The notes: generated by a model from the sequence alone, not told the origin. A stretch of DNA of 64,000 nt from Perca fluviatilis (GCF_010015445.1 NC_053118.1:15358437-15422436); one strand, 5' to 3'. Positions 1 through 12,844 are shown, counted from the first letter of the stretch. A program made the numbers and translations.

Positions 1-1720
1 CTGATGAGAGCCGGGAAGATGCAATTAAAAGAATTTAAAAACAATGTGTAACCAGAGATTGTGGTGCTTATTATCCTATGGTGCCTTGCTATATCAGTGA
101 CCTTAGCTTTTTCCTTCCCTTTCTCTCTCTCCATCTCTCTCTCGGGGCACTCATCTATTAAAATATCAGGGTAACCCTTTCACAGGAGTGCAATATTATT
201 CTGGAAATGTACTTTCACTAAGGCTACTAATTGTATAAGTCATTAAGCTGCTCAGTTGCCCTTCTCCTCACATGTGCTCCGAATCTATCCCTATATTATT
301 ACATCTCTGGAGATGTAAAAAGAATTGTGAGACATCAGTTCCGTATTACATTGATCACGGCAACCCTCCAAAAAAAGGATTTACTCTTTTTGAGGCCGTA
401 TGCATCAGCTCGTAGAATTCATGACACCACTCTTGCGGTATTAAGAATCAGTTGCTATCAAATTACAGTTTGCTGCAAAACCCATTATTTCTGTCCTCAT
501 ATTAAATGTGATATCTGTCTGTACAACCCATGTCAGAGTCACTTTGGCGGAACAGTGATGTATTTATTTTTAGGGGATGTGCCCTCTACCTCTCTCAGTC
601 TCTGACTCTGTGTCTGTCTTCCTCGCTCGCTTTCATTCAGACATTGCTGAAACAAATGCAATCAAAATGTCATTGCAGGAATGAAAAGGAGCTGTTTAAA
701 AATGCATCAGGATCTCGCCACAGAGGGTTCATTAATTCTACTCAGGCTGTGTTGAGCAGTCGTGCTGAAAGCTCTACTCTGAGACCCTAACCATCCTCCG
801 ACATTCCCTTATCTTTATGGTGTAATTTCCCATTTAGCGAGTTAGCACCCTGGGAGAGCACAGTGTTGCTGGTCTAATTGGGCAAATGAGAAAACAATAC
901 AAAACAAGCTCACTTACTTTGTTTACAGAGGTGTCCCCATTTGAACTCACGTTGCACAACTGAGAAGTTTATACTGGAAGGGAATCTTAAAATTATATTT
1001 GACTACCCAGTGGTCTTGCAGTGTAAAATCTTACATTGCTAATGTATAACCTACACCTGCATAATGATTTTTAAATGATGTCACTTCCCTGTGTGGGTTA
1101 CTATTTAGCCATGAATGTGATATGACTAGTTTGTCAAGTCCATCAGGAAAGATAGATGGTCAATTCAGGGCAGTTTGAGGAAACTATTCATAAACGTAAT
1201 GGAGTAGATTTGACGCCATCCACATTTCCTCATTCACAGTATCAGCTTCCTATCACAAAAGTGATAGAATTGGAATTACCATACACATCATCAATAACTG
1301 AAGCTGGGCTGTCGCTTCATGTGATGGATAACAAACGACAGGTGGCAAGCTGCTGCAGGTACTCAATTCAGCCTGCAGTCGTGACAAACCACTACCCGTT
1401 TCATTAACTGATGCGGGTGTGTATTCACTTCAAATGCAGCAACATGCAAACACAGCCACAAAAACCCCCACAACGCACAGATACTACTGTGCACGCCCCA
1501 CCCACATTTAGACAGATCCAGAAGAAAAAACCTGCAAATAAATATAAAACCAGTAACACTCCCACAAACACACACTTCCTCACACACAGGTTGTGCACAG
1601 GGTAAAAAAAGAAAGAGAGCTATTAGGCTGGATTGGTTGGGTGGGGTAGGTCTGGTCTAGTGCACCTTATCAGCACCAGGCTGATTCTGACTGTTCTGAC
1701 ACTGACACAAGCAATCCATC
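1..1720. other. Intergenic, no gene recognised
   Basis: I see no splice-supported coding sequence and no recognisable protein. The open frames are short and their translations are low in information. About 785-900 is a more complex, repeat-free stretch (TTATCTTTATGG, then GCGAGTTAGCACC, then GGTCTAATTGGGC) that could be regulatory. The rest is AT-rich sequence without obvious structure. Confidence 0.6.
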
Positions 1721-1744
1721 ATGTCATCAGCCCCCGCTGAAGCT

Positions 1745-1972
1745 GCTATGTGTGTGTGTCTATGTCGTTGTGAGTGTGTGTGTGTGTGCTCACGTGTGTG
1801 TTTGCTCTCGGGTCTTAAGCATGCATGTGCTTTTGCATATCTTCTCATGTGCGCATGTGCACATTTACTTATGTGTGTCCATCCATCCGTAAGTACACAG
1901 TGGGATTGTGCGGTGTATGTGTGTGAGGAAGAGAGAGAGAGAGAAAGAGAGAGAAAGAGAAAGAGAGAGAGT
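1745..1972. repeat. TG-rich and GA-rich simple sequence
   Basis: An imperfect TG/CA-rich stretch (about 1745-1865) is followed by an imperfect GA run at about 1929-1970. Open frames here translate to Cys/Val or Arg/Glu runs and are not genes. Confidence 0.85.
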
Positions 1973-4900
1973 ATATCTCACAAGCCAGACAGTCAGTAGT
2001 GCTTAACTCCAGGCCTGTCTTCCTGCTCCCTACCTGAGGCCTCAACCCATCAGTCAGTCACAGCCAAGAAAAGTGCACGACCAACTGACAGCAAATCCAT
2101 ACTAACTCTCACAATCTACCATCATGACCATTTCGCCACACTGTAGTTCCATGGCCTCCACTATCATAGCAGGTGTAAAAGAGAAGTGCGTCTGTCCTCT
2201 GCTGTATTATACAGTCAGTGTCCCAGCTGTCATGAGTGAAAGGCTGACCATATTAATTACTATACAATATACTTAGTTACTAACTTGTAACGGCTGACTT
2301 TTTAGTGATTACACAATAGTTACTATATAGAGTTAAAATGATATATCATCATTGGAACATGTTTGGTAAGGTATGTGTGAAGAATCAATTCATTTACAAC
2401 AGTTTCAATGACATAGTGGTGTTTTGGTCACACATGCGCAAAATTAACATTGACGATTATCGGCCTCCCGTTTACTTCCATTCAGTGCAACTCGTGACCC
2501 AATTACATTTGTCACGTTAAATCCTCAATTTAGTAGTTACACTTGACTCTTTTTTTTAAGCCAATCACTGATGTTTTAATAGCCCCTAAGTATTTCTGTT
2601 CCGTTTCAAAACATTTACCGTGTGTTTAAAACTTTGCCCGTTACGTTAAATGGAACAGTCACATGATAACGATCACAAGCTGAAACCAGCACCGTGCAGC
2701 AGAATATAGAACGGTCGTATGTGTTGTTTTGGGAAATCTACCTATAATGTCGCTTAGGAACGTGGATGTGTTGGAAAATTTGCTACCTTCATCCCTGGGT
2801 AGTATGAATTTCCTCACATACATGCATGTGTTCACACCATATGGTCAGATAGGCTACAGGGCGAACAGGTGTAATACAAATAATACTGGACAAGATTGTA
2901 TACCCAGCTCTGAAAAACGTATCTTGAAATCTGTAAATTTGACTTCTTCGTTGCTCTAAAGTTTTTACAGAGGCCTGAAATCATCTTATCTGATTAACTG
3001 AAACTGGGTGTGGCTGTTTAAGTTTGAATTTTATTTGAATATGGATGTATTTGGTTACTGATGTATACACACCATTATATATCACTGCATATGGCGTGAG
3101 AAGAAACGAGAAGCTTAGTTTGGGGAAAATAATGTGTTAGGGTTAGTGGCTGATGGTGATCAATAGTTGGAGTGAAAATTTGCCTGGAAGGCTTCAGGAA
3201 CAGAGATACGAGAGTAGTTTAAGCAAGTTGCTGCTTTGCATTTGCTTTGTTTTGTTTAAAAATAAATAAAAAAACCACCCTGTCCTAACTGTGGAGTGTA
3301 CACGTATGTAATGTACACACTCATGCTTCCATGCACACGCAACAAAAACACACAGCCTAAGGATCAGTATTGTGATACCTCCTGTTCTCCGCTTCACACT
3401 TCTCAGGAAACAAATGTGGCCTATTGCTAACACCAGCTAAACCCAGCTGTGGCTGGTAGATACTATCAAAACTGTTTGTCTGTTTTTTGTTGTTTTTTTA
3501 AGAAAAAGAGAGCGATAGAAGGGAGAGACTACAGTATGAATGTATGTCTGCCCCTTTTGAGGTTGGTGTCAAACGCTATGAGCGCGAGATGTTATCGCTA
3601 AAAGCAGGCAGTGTAAAGTGGAAGAATAATACGGCTTCCGTTGTTTGGTGACTCGCTGAGGTTTATGTCAGATACATGACAGTCAAAAAGCTGCTGGCCA
3701 CATGCTGGACGTAAGGCACATAACAGGCAGGGATCAAGAGATAAAGTTTCCAGAAAAAATGTGGAGAGTGATTGAAAGGATATGATCAAGTCTTTAGATG
3801 AGGCAACATCATGGAGCCACATTTAAAGCAGATATCCTGTAGCTAATGTAGAGCTTTGAAGGCATTAACATTTAGTTGTTTATAATAAAAAGAGATTCTG
3901 AACATTTGTGAGCCAAATGTGTTTTGATTCTAACTCAAGAGCAATATTGATTTATTTTGAGGATCGAAAATCAGTTTCTTCAAATGGAACACTTTCTAGA
4001 GGGGAAGACAACACGCAATATCAAAAGAGGAAATAAACAAAACTGAGACAAAATTCAAACAAATTCATTTCAGCTGTGGCGTGTTGAAAATAAACACTGA
4101 CGTGTTAAATTATTAAAAGCTCTTGCATATTCAGAATGATAATTCACAGAGTAATACAGTGTGAATTGCAATAACAAAATGTGCGTAAAGTGAATTATGT
4201 ATAATAAAATCTGTTTTTGTATAACAAATGAACAACATTTCTCTATTTCTGTCCCGCCATCAGATTCAATTAGTGACAGAATGTCATCTTCACAAGTTTT
4301 GTTTCTGGTAAGCATTGTTTTGTTTGTTACTTTGTTCTTCTCTCCCTGTGAAGAGATCTGTCACACACATTTGCATGACACTGATTTCTCAGTGTAGTGA
4401 TTTGAGAGCAGCTCGCTACAGCAGTATACTGCTGGCCTTTGTGTGTATTCTGCCGCAATTTCGGCAGAAACTGTATGGGTATACGTATGTGCAATGTACA
4501 TAAACAAAGTTGTAGTCATTTCTCAGAAAAGGGATTACATCCTTTTAAAACTGCAAAAACTATCCCACTAATCTGACGTGGAGTGTAATCTATTGCAGTA
4601 ATTACATTATTTTAGCTGATTATCTCATGTTTTCTTAAGTTTAAAATATCTAAAGTCTTAAATACAATGTAGAATTTTTTCAATGCTGTTTTTATTTACT
4701 TTATTTATAATTTATTTCAATCTGTTCAATGAAATCTGTTTATATGGGTGACAACTGTAAAAAAAAAAATATCATACAACTATGTATCTATGCACATATT
4801 GCAACAATACACTTACTAGTAGGCTACTTCATGATTTGTTTATACAATGCTTGCAATTAATGGCATTACATGACATGATATGCCCAAATGCTCACACACT

Positions 4901-5630
4901 CACACACACAAGCTCCAGGGTTATGTCTAAAACAGCATGCAAGCCTACGGTTGCAGGTTGTTATTTTTTTGTGAGAACCATTGCAAAAATAACAGCCCAC
5001 TGTGAACACTTGTCTTCCCCTGCCATTTCCCACTGTTAACCTAATCTTTATGATTATTGCAATGGCTTTAGCAGCAGGCCATGTCTGTCAGCAGACAGCA
5101 GCTCTCACTGTAGGGGAGACTCCATACACACACACTTAGCCTTCAATCAATGAGAAGACAGACAATTAGCAGAGTTTTCCATATTTTGCATGGCAGTTTT
5201 GCTTCGTTAGATTGTTTACTCTGAAGAGGCGGAGAAGACTGGCCGAAGACTGAGAAACAATGAGACGAGGAGATGACTCATGACAGGTTATGATGATGAG
5301 CACGCTTAAAAATAAAGTACATTTTATGCCAAAAATGAAAATTAGTTTAGCGTAAAAAATAATAAATAAATACATTTTAAATAAATTCACTATATAGACG
5401 AGCAATGCAGTTACATAGCAACAAAATAAGACTGCAAAAATACAAAACCTTTAATAAGTAAATGATTAAATATAAAGGTGTTTTTATATATTCTCTTGTT
5501 CACCAGCCATTCATTTTCCAATAGAAACATACATTGAGTACATTCACACAGTTGCATGAGACAATTATATTAACATCTTTAAAGCCAATTTCATCCAATT
5601 CCTCCAAATCAGTACAGATAATAACATAGC
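1973..5630. other. Intergenic, AT-rich, no gene recognised
   Basis: I find no gene, RNA gene or complete transposon in this stretch. It holds scattered A/T runs and short CA tracts (for example near 4895-4910 and 5127-5137). Open frames stay below about 90 codons and resemble no family I know. Confidence 0.55.
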
Positions 5631-5639
5631 TGTTTGAGA

Positions 5640-6000
5640 AATGTTTGTCTTTACTAATTATCTTCAGCAGTGGGTCTGGCTCTCTGTTTGCTTATCTCTC
5701 CGATTCCCACATGAGGTGTCACACTGAAAGAATTTCAGCCCAGGGCGAGTGACCTTTGAGGCCCTTTTAGCACAAGGCAGCACCACAGGAAATCACTGAA
5801 GATGGCTCCTGCAGCATTTAGCGAGATAATACTGCCCCCTCCCATTTAAAAAAAAATAAAAATAATAATCCCTAACAACAAACAGCAGACGGAGCTAAAA
5901 CTAAAAGATGGCTGATAAGGTTATTAGCAGCTCACGCTGGGAACAAAGGGGGAGGCACACAGCTAAGATCAATAGCAGATGTTAGCAGGTAGTCTTAAAT
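5640..6000. promoter_or_regulatory. Candidate conserved non-coding element (irx landscape)
   Basis: The block is non-repetitive and non-coding and rich in homeobox-core and GATA-like words. These include TAATTATC near 5656, AGATAATACTG near 5824 and CTGATAAGGTTATTAGCAGC near 5911. Balanced base composition and lack of simple repeats set it apart from its flanks. In Iroquois clusters such blocks are usually long-range enhancers. Conservation is inferred, not measured. Confidence 0.3.
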
Positions 6001-6539
6001 AGTTTTATATTACAAATACCCCCTGTCAGAACAGACTATTATGCAAAAACAAAGCTTGTTAACAACTGCCATTTGTGTGTGTGCTCACACGTGTTTGAGC
6101 CCCTAGGGGCCCCACTGGGGATTTTGGCGAAACTTGATACAACACTTTACTTAAACACAATAAATTAAAGACATTTAAATGAAAGGGAAAGAGAAGTTGA
6201 CTGACTGCTTGAGTCACTCAATATACTTGTGCTTGCACGTGTGTTTACTGTAAGTGTGTGTTTTGTGATGTATAGGGTGACTGTTCTCTGCTCATCATCA
6301 CATAGCAGCTTTTCATTGACAGCACTCAGCTAGGCATCAGCTTGCATTAACCAAAGTTTAACATCATTCAAGAGCACTAGATGACCTACTGAGAAAGTAC
6401 ATGAGTAAATGTGTAGCAATACAGTGCTTATTACTGTTCCCCCTCAGGCAAATACCTTTTGCTTAAGCCCCACGCATGGGAACATTTTGTTTGATTACCT
6501 TGCAAGATAAGTCGTGAGTGAGGACAGAGGGGAGGGTGG

Positions 6540-6610
6540 GGAGAGATAGAGAGAGAGAGAGAAAGAGGATGAAAGAGGAAAAAAAAGAGAGAGAGAAAGG
6601 GGTCTCTTAA
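6540..6610. repeat. GA-rich purine tract
   Basis: An imperfect GA run interrupted by short A runs. It is simple sequence with no coding potential. Confidence 0.85.
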
Positions 6611-6837
6611 GTACCTGGGGAATTAAAATATTCCGGCTCATCATATCAGTGTCTTAGTTCTTGGTTTTCATGTGGGGGGCACGTAATTATAACAGCGTTT
6701 CAAAATTGAGCCCAGAAGAAAGATGGGTTCAAGTGCAAATTAATTTCAGATTACCACAACAAAGACAATCAATTCTCGACGAGGACGCCAGCAAAATGCT
6801 CTTAAAAGGGGCCCAAGGTCTCTTCCACCTCCCCCCC

Positions 6838-6889
6838 ACACACACACACACACACACACACACTCTCACACACACATACGCACACACAC
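6838..6889. repeat. (CA)n microsatellite
   Basis: An imperfect CA dinucleotide run that follows a short poly-C stretch. The open frame across it is a His/Thr repeat and is not a gene. Confidence 0.95.
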
Positions 6890-7003
6890 CAACCCAACAA
6901 CAATTTGTGAAAAAAAACCTTTGTCACACTCAAGATCTAAAGCCGTGTTCATGCTTACCTAGTACAGCTTTTGACCCTTTGTTTTTCTCAGCCTGTTACA
7001 ACC

Positions 7004-7055
7004 ACAGAGGAGACATTGGGTGGTGGTAGTGGACTACCACCAACGTCTCCTCTGT
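7004..7055. other. Compact imperfect hairpin
   Basis: The left arm starts ACAGAGGAGACATTG and continues to GTGGTAGT at 7030. The right arm, ACTACCACCAACG to CTCCTCTGT (7033-7055), is its reverse complement apart from one A/G mismatch and a 4-nt bulge (GGTG) in the left arm. The loop is only 2-4 nt. It could be a cruciform-forming inverted repeat, the core of a small MITE, or a transcribed stem-loop. I do not recognise a known miRNA, and 52 nt with so small a loop is short for a precursor. Confidence 0.7.
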
Positions 7056-7059
7056 TTCA

Positions 7060-7290
7060 GATGTCTCTCTCATTAACAGTTGTCAGTACGAGGCCTCATT
7101 AAGGCAGCCTGAAAGCAAGCGTGTACCTCTGACTTTAAAAGTCAAAGTAAAGGAGGAGCGGGGGATAACGGATGAAGAGTCATCCTGGCCCGGCAGTGTA
7201 ACACAAGGTCAACAACAGGAATAGTCTGCCTCGGATCTTTTCATCAGGCTAATTTTCCAGATGAAGTCAGAGTCCAACAGTATCAGCGGG
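7060..7290. promoter_or_regulatory. Candidate conserved non-coding element
   Basis: Complex non-coding sequence containing CTCATTAACAGTTGTCAG, GGCCTCATTAAGGCAG and CAGGCTAATTTTCCAG. It has several TAAT/TTAA cores, no repeat character and no usable reading frame. It also includes a perfect 15-bp palindrome around 7130-7146 (TGACTTT-A-AAAGTCA). Regulatory function is inferred from composition and position only. Confidence 0.3.
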
Positions 7291-8300
7291 GTTTAAAGGA
7301 GAGCAGAAACGTTGGGGATATCCACTGTTAACAAGTTGACTCTAAACTAATGTGTTTGAGTGAAATAGACTTGAATGCTAGTAGATCATAGATTTGTACT
7401 TTGAATCTGTAGTAAAATCTACTTTCTGCCCAACTATCCCCTTAGCATTTTAGGTTACAATAACTACATTTTACTTGTTTTGGACCACATCTTCCTGAAG
7501 GCGGACTCTAACAGGGAAATCTACGAACTCTTGAATAAGTTAAAAGCCCCTTCCCCGAAAATGAAGGATATGCGCTATGAGCAATGAGCAATAATCTGTA
7601 TAATCCTTGCCTAATTCAAAACCACAATTTTCCCAAAATATTAAATGTTTTTTTCTTGTTCTTGGAATGATAATCAGACATGTACAGTATTGGCACTTCG
7701 TAATGACCCACAATTTGAACAAGCCATCATGAAGTGCCTGTCTGTATGATGGGACCAAATCAATTTTTCAGAATCATTTCATTCAGGGTCAAAGGTTTGG
7801 GTTTGGATACCACTAAATCTGATGAGCATCCATTGTTTCTGTCAAGGAATGGGCAGGGCCAGCGATACTGCCAGCCAAGCAGATGCTGGGCTAATACATC
7901 ACGCCATTATTATCTAATGACCCCAAAATGGCCCTATTCATTACACAAGGGGTTCCTGTACTGTTTCAAGAAAGCAAACAACAAGAGAAAAAGTGCCACA
8001 GATGTGTTTCAAAGACACGCATGTATTTGTCACAAAAGTAGGAAAAAAATCTGTCAAATGATGCACTATAATGATGCTTCAGTTACTGAGTAGGCACTGC
8101 AATGACATTACTTACACTGTTATGATTGACCAGTTAGTGGAAAATGCAGTGCCAGTACAAGCTACCTATCAGCAGTGAGGGATGAATCCCACATTCAAAC
8201 TCCACACAAACTCCTAACAAAATACCAAAACTTTTTATGAGCTCTGCATCCTCATTAAGTAACCAAGTAAGTAAAACCTTTGTGAGAGTAATGCTTTCAA
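7291..8300. other. Intergenic, no gene recognised
   Basis: Unremarkable AT-rich sequence. The longest open frame (119 codons, 7734-8093 +) matches no family I know and has no splice or codon-bias support. Confidence 0.5.
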
Positions 8301-8308
8301 CTCTTAAC

Positions 8309-8710
8309 TACAGATGGCCCGATACCATTTTTTCCTTCCCGATACCTAAACTTGCGTATCGGCCGATACCGAGTACCAATCCGATACAGTGTGTCATATA
8401 TTTTATTATCTTTTAACAACTGTATACTACTATCCCTGTATGGATGTGATATTATTTCTATCTTTGTTGTCGGTCTGGCTCAGGTTAAACTCTTTGTAAA
8501 ACATGAACAAACACAATCAATGAATGCCACAGAACTTTCTTTTATTATCCAGTTTGACGGAAAAAGAACATAAATAAACTACTTTAAAGTAGCTTTATTA
8601 CGTGGTATAGGATCGGTACATAAACTCCAGTACTTCCCGATAGCGATACCAGCGTTTTAGGCAGTATCGGAGACGATACCAATACTGGTATCGGTATCGG
8701 ACCATCTCTA
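8309..8710. mobile_element. Non-autonomous hAT-type MITE with 8-bp target duplication
   Basis: The element is 402 bp. The left end is TACAGATGGCCCGATAC. The right end read in reverse complement is TAGAGATGGTCCGATAC, giving near-identical terminal inverted repeats. Perfect 8-bp direct repeats CTCTTAAC flank it at 8301-8308 and 8711-8718. An 8-bp duplication with a TAGAG/CAGAG-like terminus is the hAT signature. Subterminal GATACCG/CGGTATC words recur on both sides, as expected for transposase-binding repeats. There is no transposase frame, so it depended on an autonomous relative. Confidence 0.85.
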
Positions 8711-8718
8711 CTCTTAAC

Positions 8719-9390
8719 CAACATTTAGGAATGTGTAAAACTCATAGGGATATTTCCTTTTTTAAACCGTTTGAGCTACAACTCCTAACTTTCAAATTGT
8801 TTTATTTGCTAAAACATCAAATTATTCCCATATATAAAAAATTGTGTGTGACCCCACTTGAACATGTGTTAATTCCCTGACTGTTCAAACTCAAATTCAA
8901 AATCATTGAGACTTTGTAAATACAACAGTTTTGTTCTGCCCCTCCACCTACTTCCTTTACCTGCCTCTTTCCTCTCTGCTGCCCAACCACAAACTGCATG
9001 CACATTCACCCAGTCTCCCTTAACTTCCCAGCTCTCCTAGCTGTGAAAAGGGGTTATCCACACTTCTGTGAACCTCGCTCCTGCACCCTCTCTCCCTCAA
9101 TCCTCTTACTGTACCCTTCCTTTCACCATCACTTCCCTTCTCTCCCTCAATCTTTCCTTCCTTTCCTAACACCCTCATACCCCGACCCAACATCCTATCT
9201 CCCTTTCCCTCTCCTTCCTCTCTCGCACCCTCCAGTCATTCATCCTTCTATCTATCCATCAACGCACTCTGTGTAGAAAGGCCTGACCATTTCTCCCATC
9301 CTGCGTGCTTCTCCTCAGGGAACCTGTTGTGGAGTAGAGAGTCGAATGGCTGCGAACGCTGAGGAAAAAAAAAAAAAGAAAGTCAAGCCT
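8719..9390. other. Intergenic, pyrimidine-rich segment
   Basis: No gene. About 9070-9260 is an imperfect C/T-rich run (CCCTTCC, CTCCCTC and similar words). The open frame across it is a Pro/Ser/Leu-rich low-complexity translation. Confidence 0.6.
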
Positions 9391-9394
9391 CATT

Positions 9395-9720
9395 AGATTC
9401 TCATTACCTTTGCAAACTGAAAGCAACAGAGATTTGTTTCACCATATAATCGCAGCTGCTGAGTGCCCTGGGAATCGCTATGAACCCCTCCACCACCAAC
9501 TCTGCCCCCCCCTTCCTCTTTCCTTCTACCCACCACTATCCTACCTTTTTAAACAGTGCACAACGAAGCATAGAGATTGGTTTAGCCAGGGGAATTAAAG
9601 AAGCACAATAATCCCTGTCATTAGAATGGTCCCTTTAAAGTTAAACATGCTTCAAGTTGCTCAGCTCCTGAGTCAATTTACAGCCCCTTCAACAACAAGT
9701 GGCAAGTTGTACATGCTGTC
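9395..9720. promoter_or_regulatory. Candidate conserved non-coding element
   Basis: Two complex blocks, about 9395-9485 (CATTAGATTCTCATTACC) and about 9550-9700 (GGGGAATTAAAGAAGCAC, CCCTGTCATTAGAATGG), flank a short C-rich spacer. They contain TAAT cores and no repeats. Inferred as possible enhancer sequence, with no conservation data. Confidence 0.28.
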
Positions 9721-9861
9721 AAGTCTTGCAACCAACATGTAAAAACATCACCTTGTAGAAGTTATTTAATGATCTCTTCTCACTCTCTGAAGCGCGCCCC
9801 CTAAATTTTTCATTTTTTAATAATGTTCATTTTCTACTAGACTGTCAATGTCATCTGCATT

Positions 9862-9864
<3 letters not shown>

Positions 9865-9937
<73 letters not shown>
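9865..9937. repeat. (CA)n microsatellite, about 36 units
   Basis: An uninterrupted AC/CA run of 73 bp. Open frames on both strands are His/Thr or Val/Cys dipeptide repeats and not genes. Confidence 0.98.
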
Positions 9938-9941
<4 letters not shown>

Positions 9942-11293
9942 CACACAGACACACTACCCCACCCAGGGGAGCAAGTCTATCTGTGTCTAATTGTGTGCTT
10001 GAACTCACATCTGGGGAATCCCCCACTTCCCCTTCTCCTCTCCACAACATGATACAACAACGCTGCTGCTCAATACAAAGCCAGTGTTGACGCTAAGTAA
10101 ATTAGCGCATTTTGAAAAAGACGCGTCGGAAAGCAACACAGCACCATAAGCACAAATACCCAGAGGTAAGCATTCATTTCCAAAAGCTCATAGTTGATAC
10201 AGCCATAGAATAAAAGGATTTGAGAAATGGAGTTGTTGCTGACATATTAGCTGTTGGAGGTGGTAGCAGAAGCAGCATGCATGTGTTTGTGTGTGTGTGT
10301 GTGTGTGCGCTCGTGTGTATGTTTCGGGGGTGGGTTTGTAAGCCACAATTCAAATTCACATACAAGGGCGAGGTTGCTTGTATAAATAGCACTGTAGTTC
10401 TAATAATTAAGTATGGTTCTTAACCATTAAATGGGTCAGAGGGTTGAACAGATATGTCGATTTCTTTTGCAAAACCAAAGACAGAGGTAGTTCCCATTGT
10501 TAATCAGCACACTCAAAATGCCGCCTTCAAAGGGAAATCACCATATTGCAAAAGCATTGAAGTTGGAAGCCCTTGATGTAAACAAACTGAGCCATGCGAA
10601 CTCCAAGTCAGAGTTCAAGCCCTCACACAAAGGAAGAACAAACAAACATGAGAGTGACATTAACATATTTAATATCATAACTAAACCATGTTGACTATCA
10701 GACCCCATGTTTGACAAGCCACAGCTTTACTTGAGCTGAGCATTGTGGATTTGACAACTATATGCTATAACGTGAGAGAACACACAACACAGTCTCACGT
10801 GTTTGTGTACATGAATCAAATTAGATTAAATTACGCGACCATTTCACCAACTGCCGTGAGTCTGGGTTGGAACACAAGTGGCTCCAGTGCAGGTATCAAA
10901 AGGGAGCTGATTCAATTTGTCATGAGCTTACCCATTTGTTTAAATCTGTTTTTACTTTACTGAAATATTGCTGTGTGATTCAGAATAAAGTTTTTCCTGC
11001 TAATACCTGCAGAAACAATTCAGGCTAATGTTTGGCAGTGGTGCTTTTCAGGTAGAATAAATAATGGTTTCAGTTTGTAGCCTGTTGTAGCCTTTGTTAA
11101 CTTACTGTTGAAAGAAAATCCGATATTTTCTTTTAAATGTCAAATTCAGGAACAAAGAAAAAACTGCCTTCAAATGTAGCTCCACGGAAATGAACCGATG
11201 CTTATTTAATTGGCCCTGACAACATTTATTAATTCCAAGTTTTATGCAACTTTCTCAACCCATTAAGATCCCAATTCTCCATTTTAATGTAAC
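9938..11293. other. Intergenic, no gene recognised
   Basis: AT-rich non-coding sequence with a short GT run near 10289-10307. No coherent reading frame, RNA gene or complete repeat is visible. Confidence 0.5.
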
Positions 11294-11301
11294 ATCTAGC
11301 C

Positions 11302-11695
11302 CATAGATATTCAACAGGGGGTCCGAGTCACTTCAGTGAGGCCCCCAAATTATTGTTGATTTTTGAAAGTTTTCTTAAAAAACATATTAGCAAATATAGA
11401 AATCCCCATTGATGATAGGCTTACTGACCTATAGCTAAGGTAGTCACTAAGTTAGCCCGATACAGTTCATCCTAAGGATTCAGTGTGCCACATGTATGTG
11501 TAACGTTAAAACATGAGTTATTAAATCATACCGACAATTATTATTTTAATAGCTTAGTATACTATGCACTAAAAAGGTATGTACGAAGGCTTAAGGCTGC
11601 CTTACAAGTTATTGTAGGCCCAGTTTAATATGCAACTTCATTTTATACAGTATTAGTAGTAGGGGGTCTCTGCTCTGTCCCGTTGAAGACCACTG
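11302..11695. mobile_element. Degenerate hAT-type MITE
   Basis: The right end read in reverse complement begins CAGTGGTCTTCAACGGG. The left end, CATAGATATTCAACAGGGG, is a diverged match. Flanking octamers ATCTAGCC (11294-11301) and ATTTAGTC (11696-11703) agree at 6 of 8 positions, consistent with an aged 8-bp duplication. The left interior GGGGTCC and right interior GGGGTCTCTGCTC match a widespread teleost repeat type. No transposase is encoded. Confidence 0.65.
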
Positions 11696-11703
11696 ATTTA
11701 GTC

Positions 11704-12840
11704 TACACATACCATTCCTAACCAAGATTTTGACAAAGGTCCCACTTTCTACATACTTGCCCTTTACAGCCTCTCTGCGGCACATAGCTTCCATGACTAT
11801 AGAATAACTCTTCAAAACTTTCCCCAAGTACTTTGCCGCAACCAGGTATCAAACCAACCGAATCTTTCAGTTGACTTACTGTTGCTAAGATACCTGTTCC
11901 CCATTCACCTCTCTCAACAAGGTTGCATTATGCAAACATAGAAAGAGAAGTAAAAGGAGAAACAAAGACAGTGACACATGAGAGAGCAAGAAAAATGAGG
12001 GAAAAAAGACAAAAACAAAGCAGCACAGCAAAGACAAAAGAGACTGACAGAAAGAATCCACAACACAAGTTCACCTATCCTAACAGGCTGGTAGTTGTTG
12101 GTATGGTAAATTGGGTTTGGGTTCTTTGTGGGGTATCAAAATAGGATTATCCCCTTACAGTTCAAGGCCACCTTTCACTCACTCTCCCATAATCCCTTGT
12201 GGGTCACTGGAGACACACAAACATAGAATTAGATTTGATAGATTGAAACCTTATTAACAGTTTCTTCTTAGTACGTACAACCTCTAGAATTGTGAAGTCA
12301 AGGCAACATTTTGTTGAAATAAAATCTCCAGCAATATGCACATATTGCTGGAGACATATGATATATATATTTTTTTAAGTTTATGTGGTCACCTTTCTTT
12401 TCAAGAAATCTGGTCGTTTGACTTTCGTGAATGACGCTTGATAGACTACAAACTTAACGCTCTCAAAAGGTTTAACAGTATGGTCAAACGTCTTTCCTTG
12501 AAACACTCATCTTTTTAACATTTTGTCTGTTTTTTTTTTCTGGACATCACACTATTCCAAGCTTGAAATAAGATCTCTGTTCTTTTTGTTCTACTTCTTT
12601 GTGGACAACCCTTTTGATCCTGATCAGTCCCATATGCTGGGGTCACACTTAAACACGCCGTACCCCCAATGTTGTCCTTTGGGAAATAAAAACAAAGTCT
12701 AAAACACAAATCAAATTTTGTCATCACTTTAACCAGAAATTGTATTATGGGAAAATGTTTTTTCTTGGTTAAACTAGAAAAACAACTACTTTTCTTTTAT
12801 CTCTGAACTTTCTGTATTTTTTTTTTCTTTATTTGGTGAT
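11704..12840. other. Intergenic, no gene recognised
   Basis: AT-rich stretch with A/T and poly-T runs (12530-12540, 12818-12828). It holds one notable palindrome at 12325-12354, listed separately. No gene was recognised. Confidence 0.5.
12325..12354. other. Perfect 14-bp inverted repeat, 2-nt spacer
   Basis: TCTCCAGCAATATG, spacer CA, then CATATTGCTGGAGA: both 14-nt arms pair exactly. It is followed by ATATATATAT and a T run. It is too short and too tightly spaced for a miRNA precursor. A palindromic protein site, cruciform or MITE centre is possible. Confidence 0.8.
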
Positions 12841-12844
12841 AAAC

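Noticed and set aside
9848..10090. His/Thr repeat protein
   Set aside because: A translation of the CA microsatellite.
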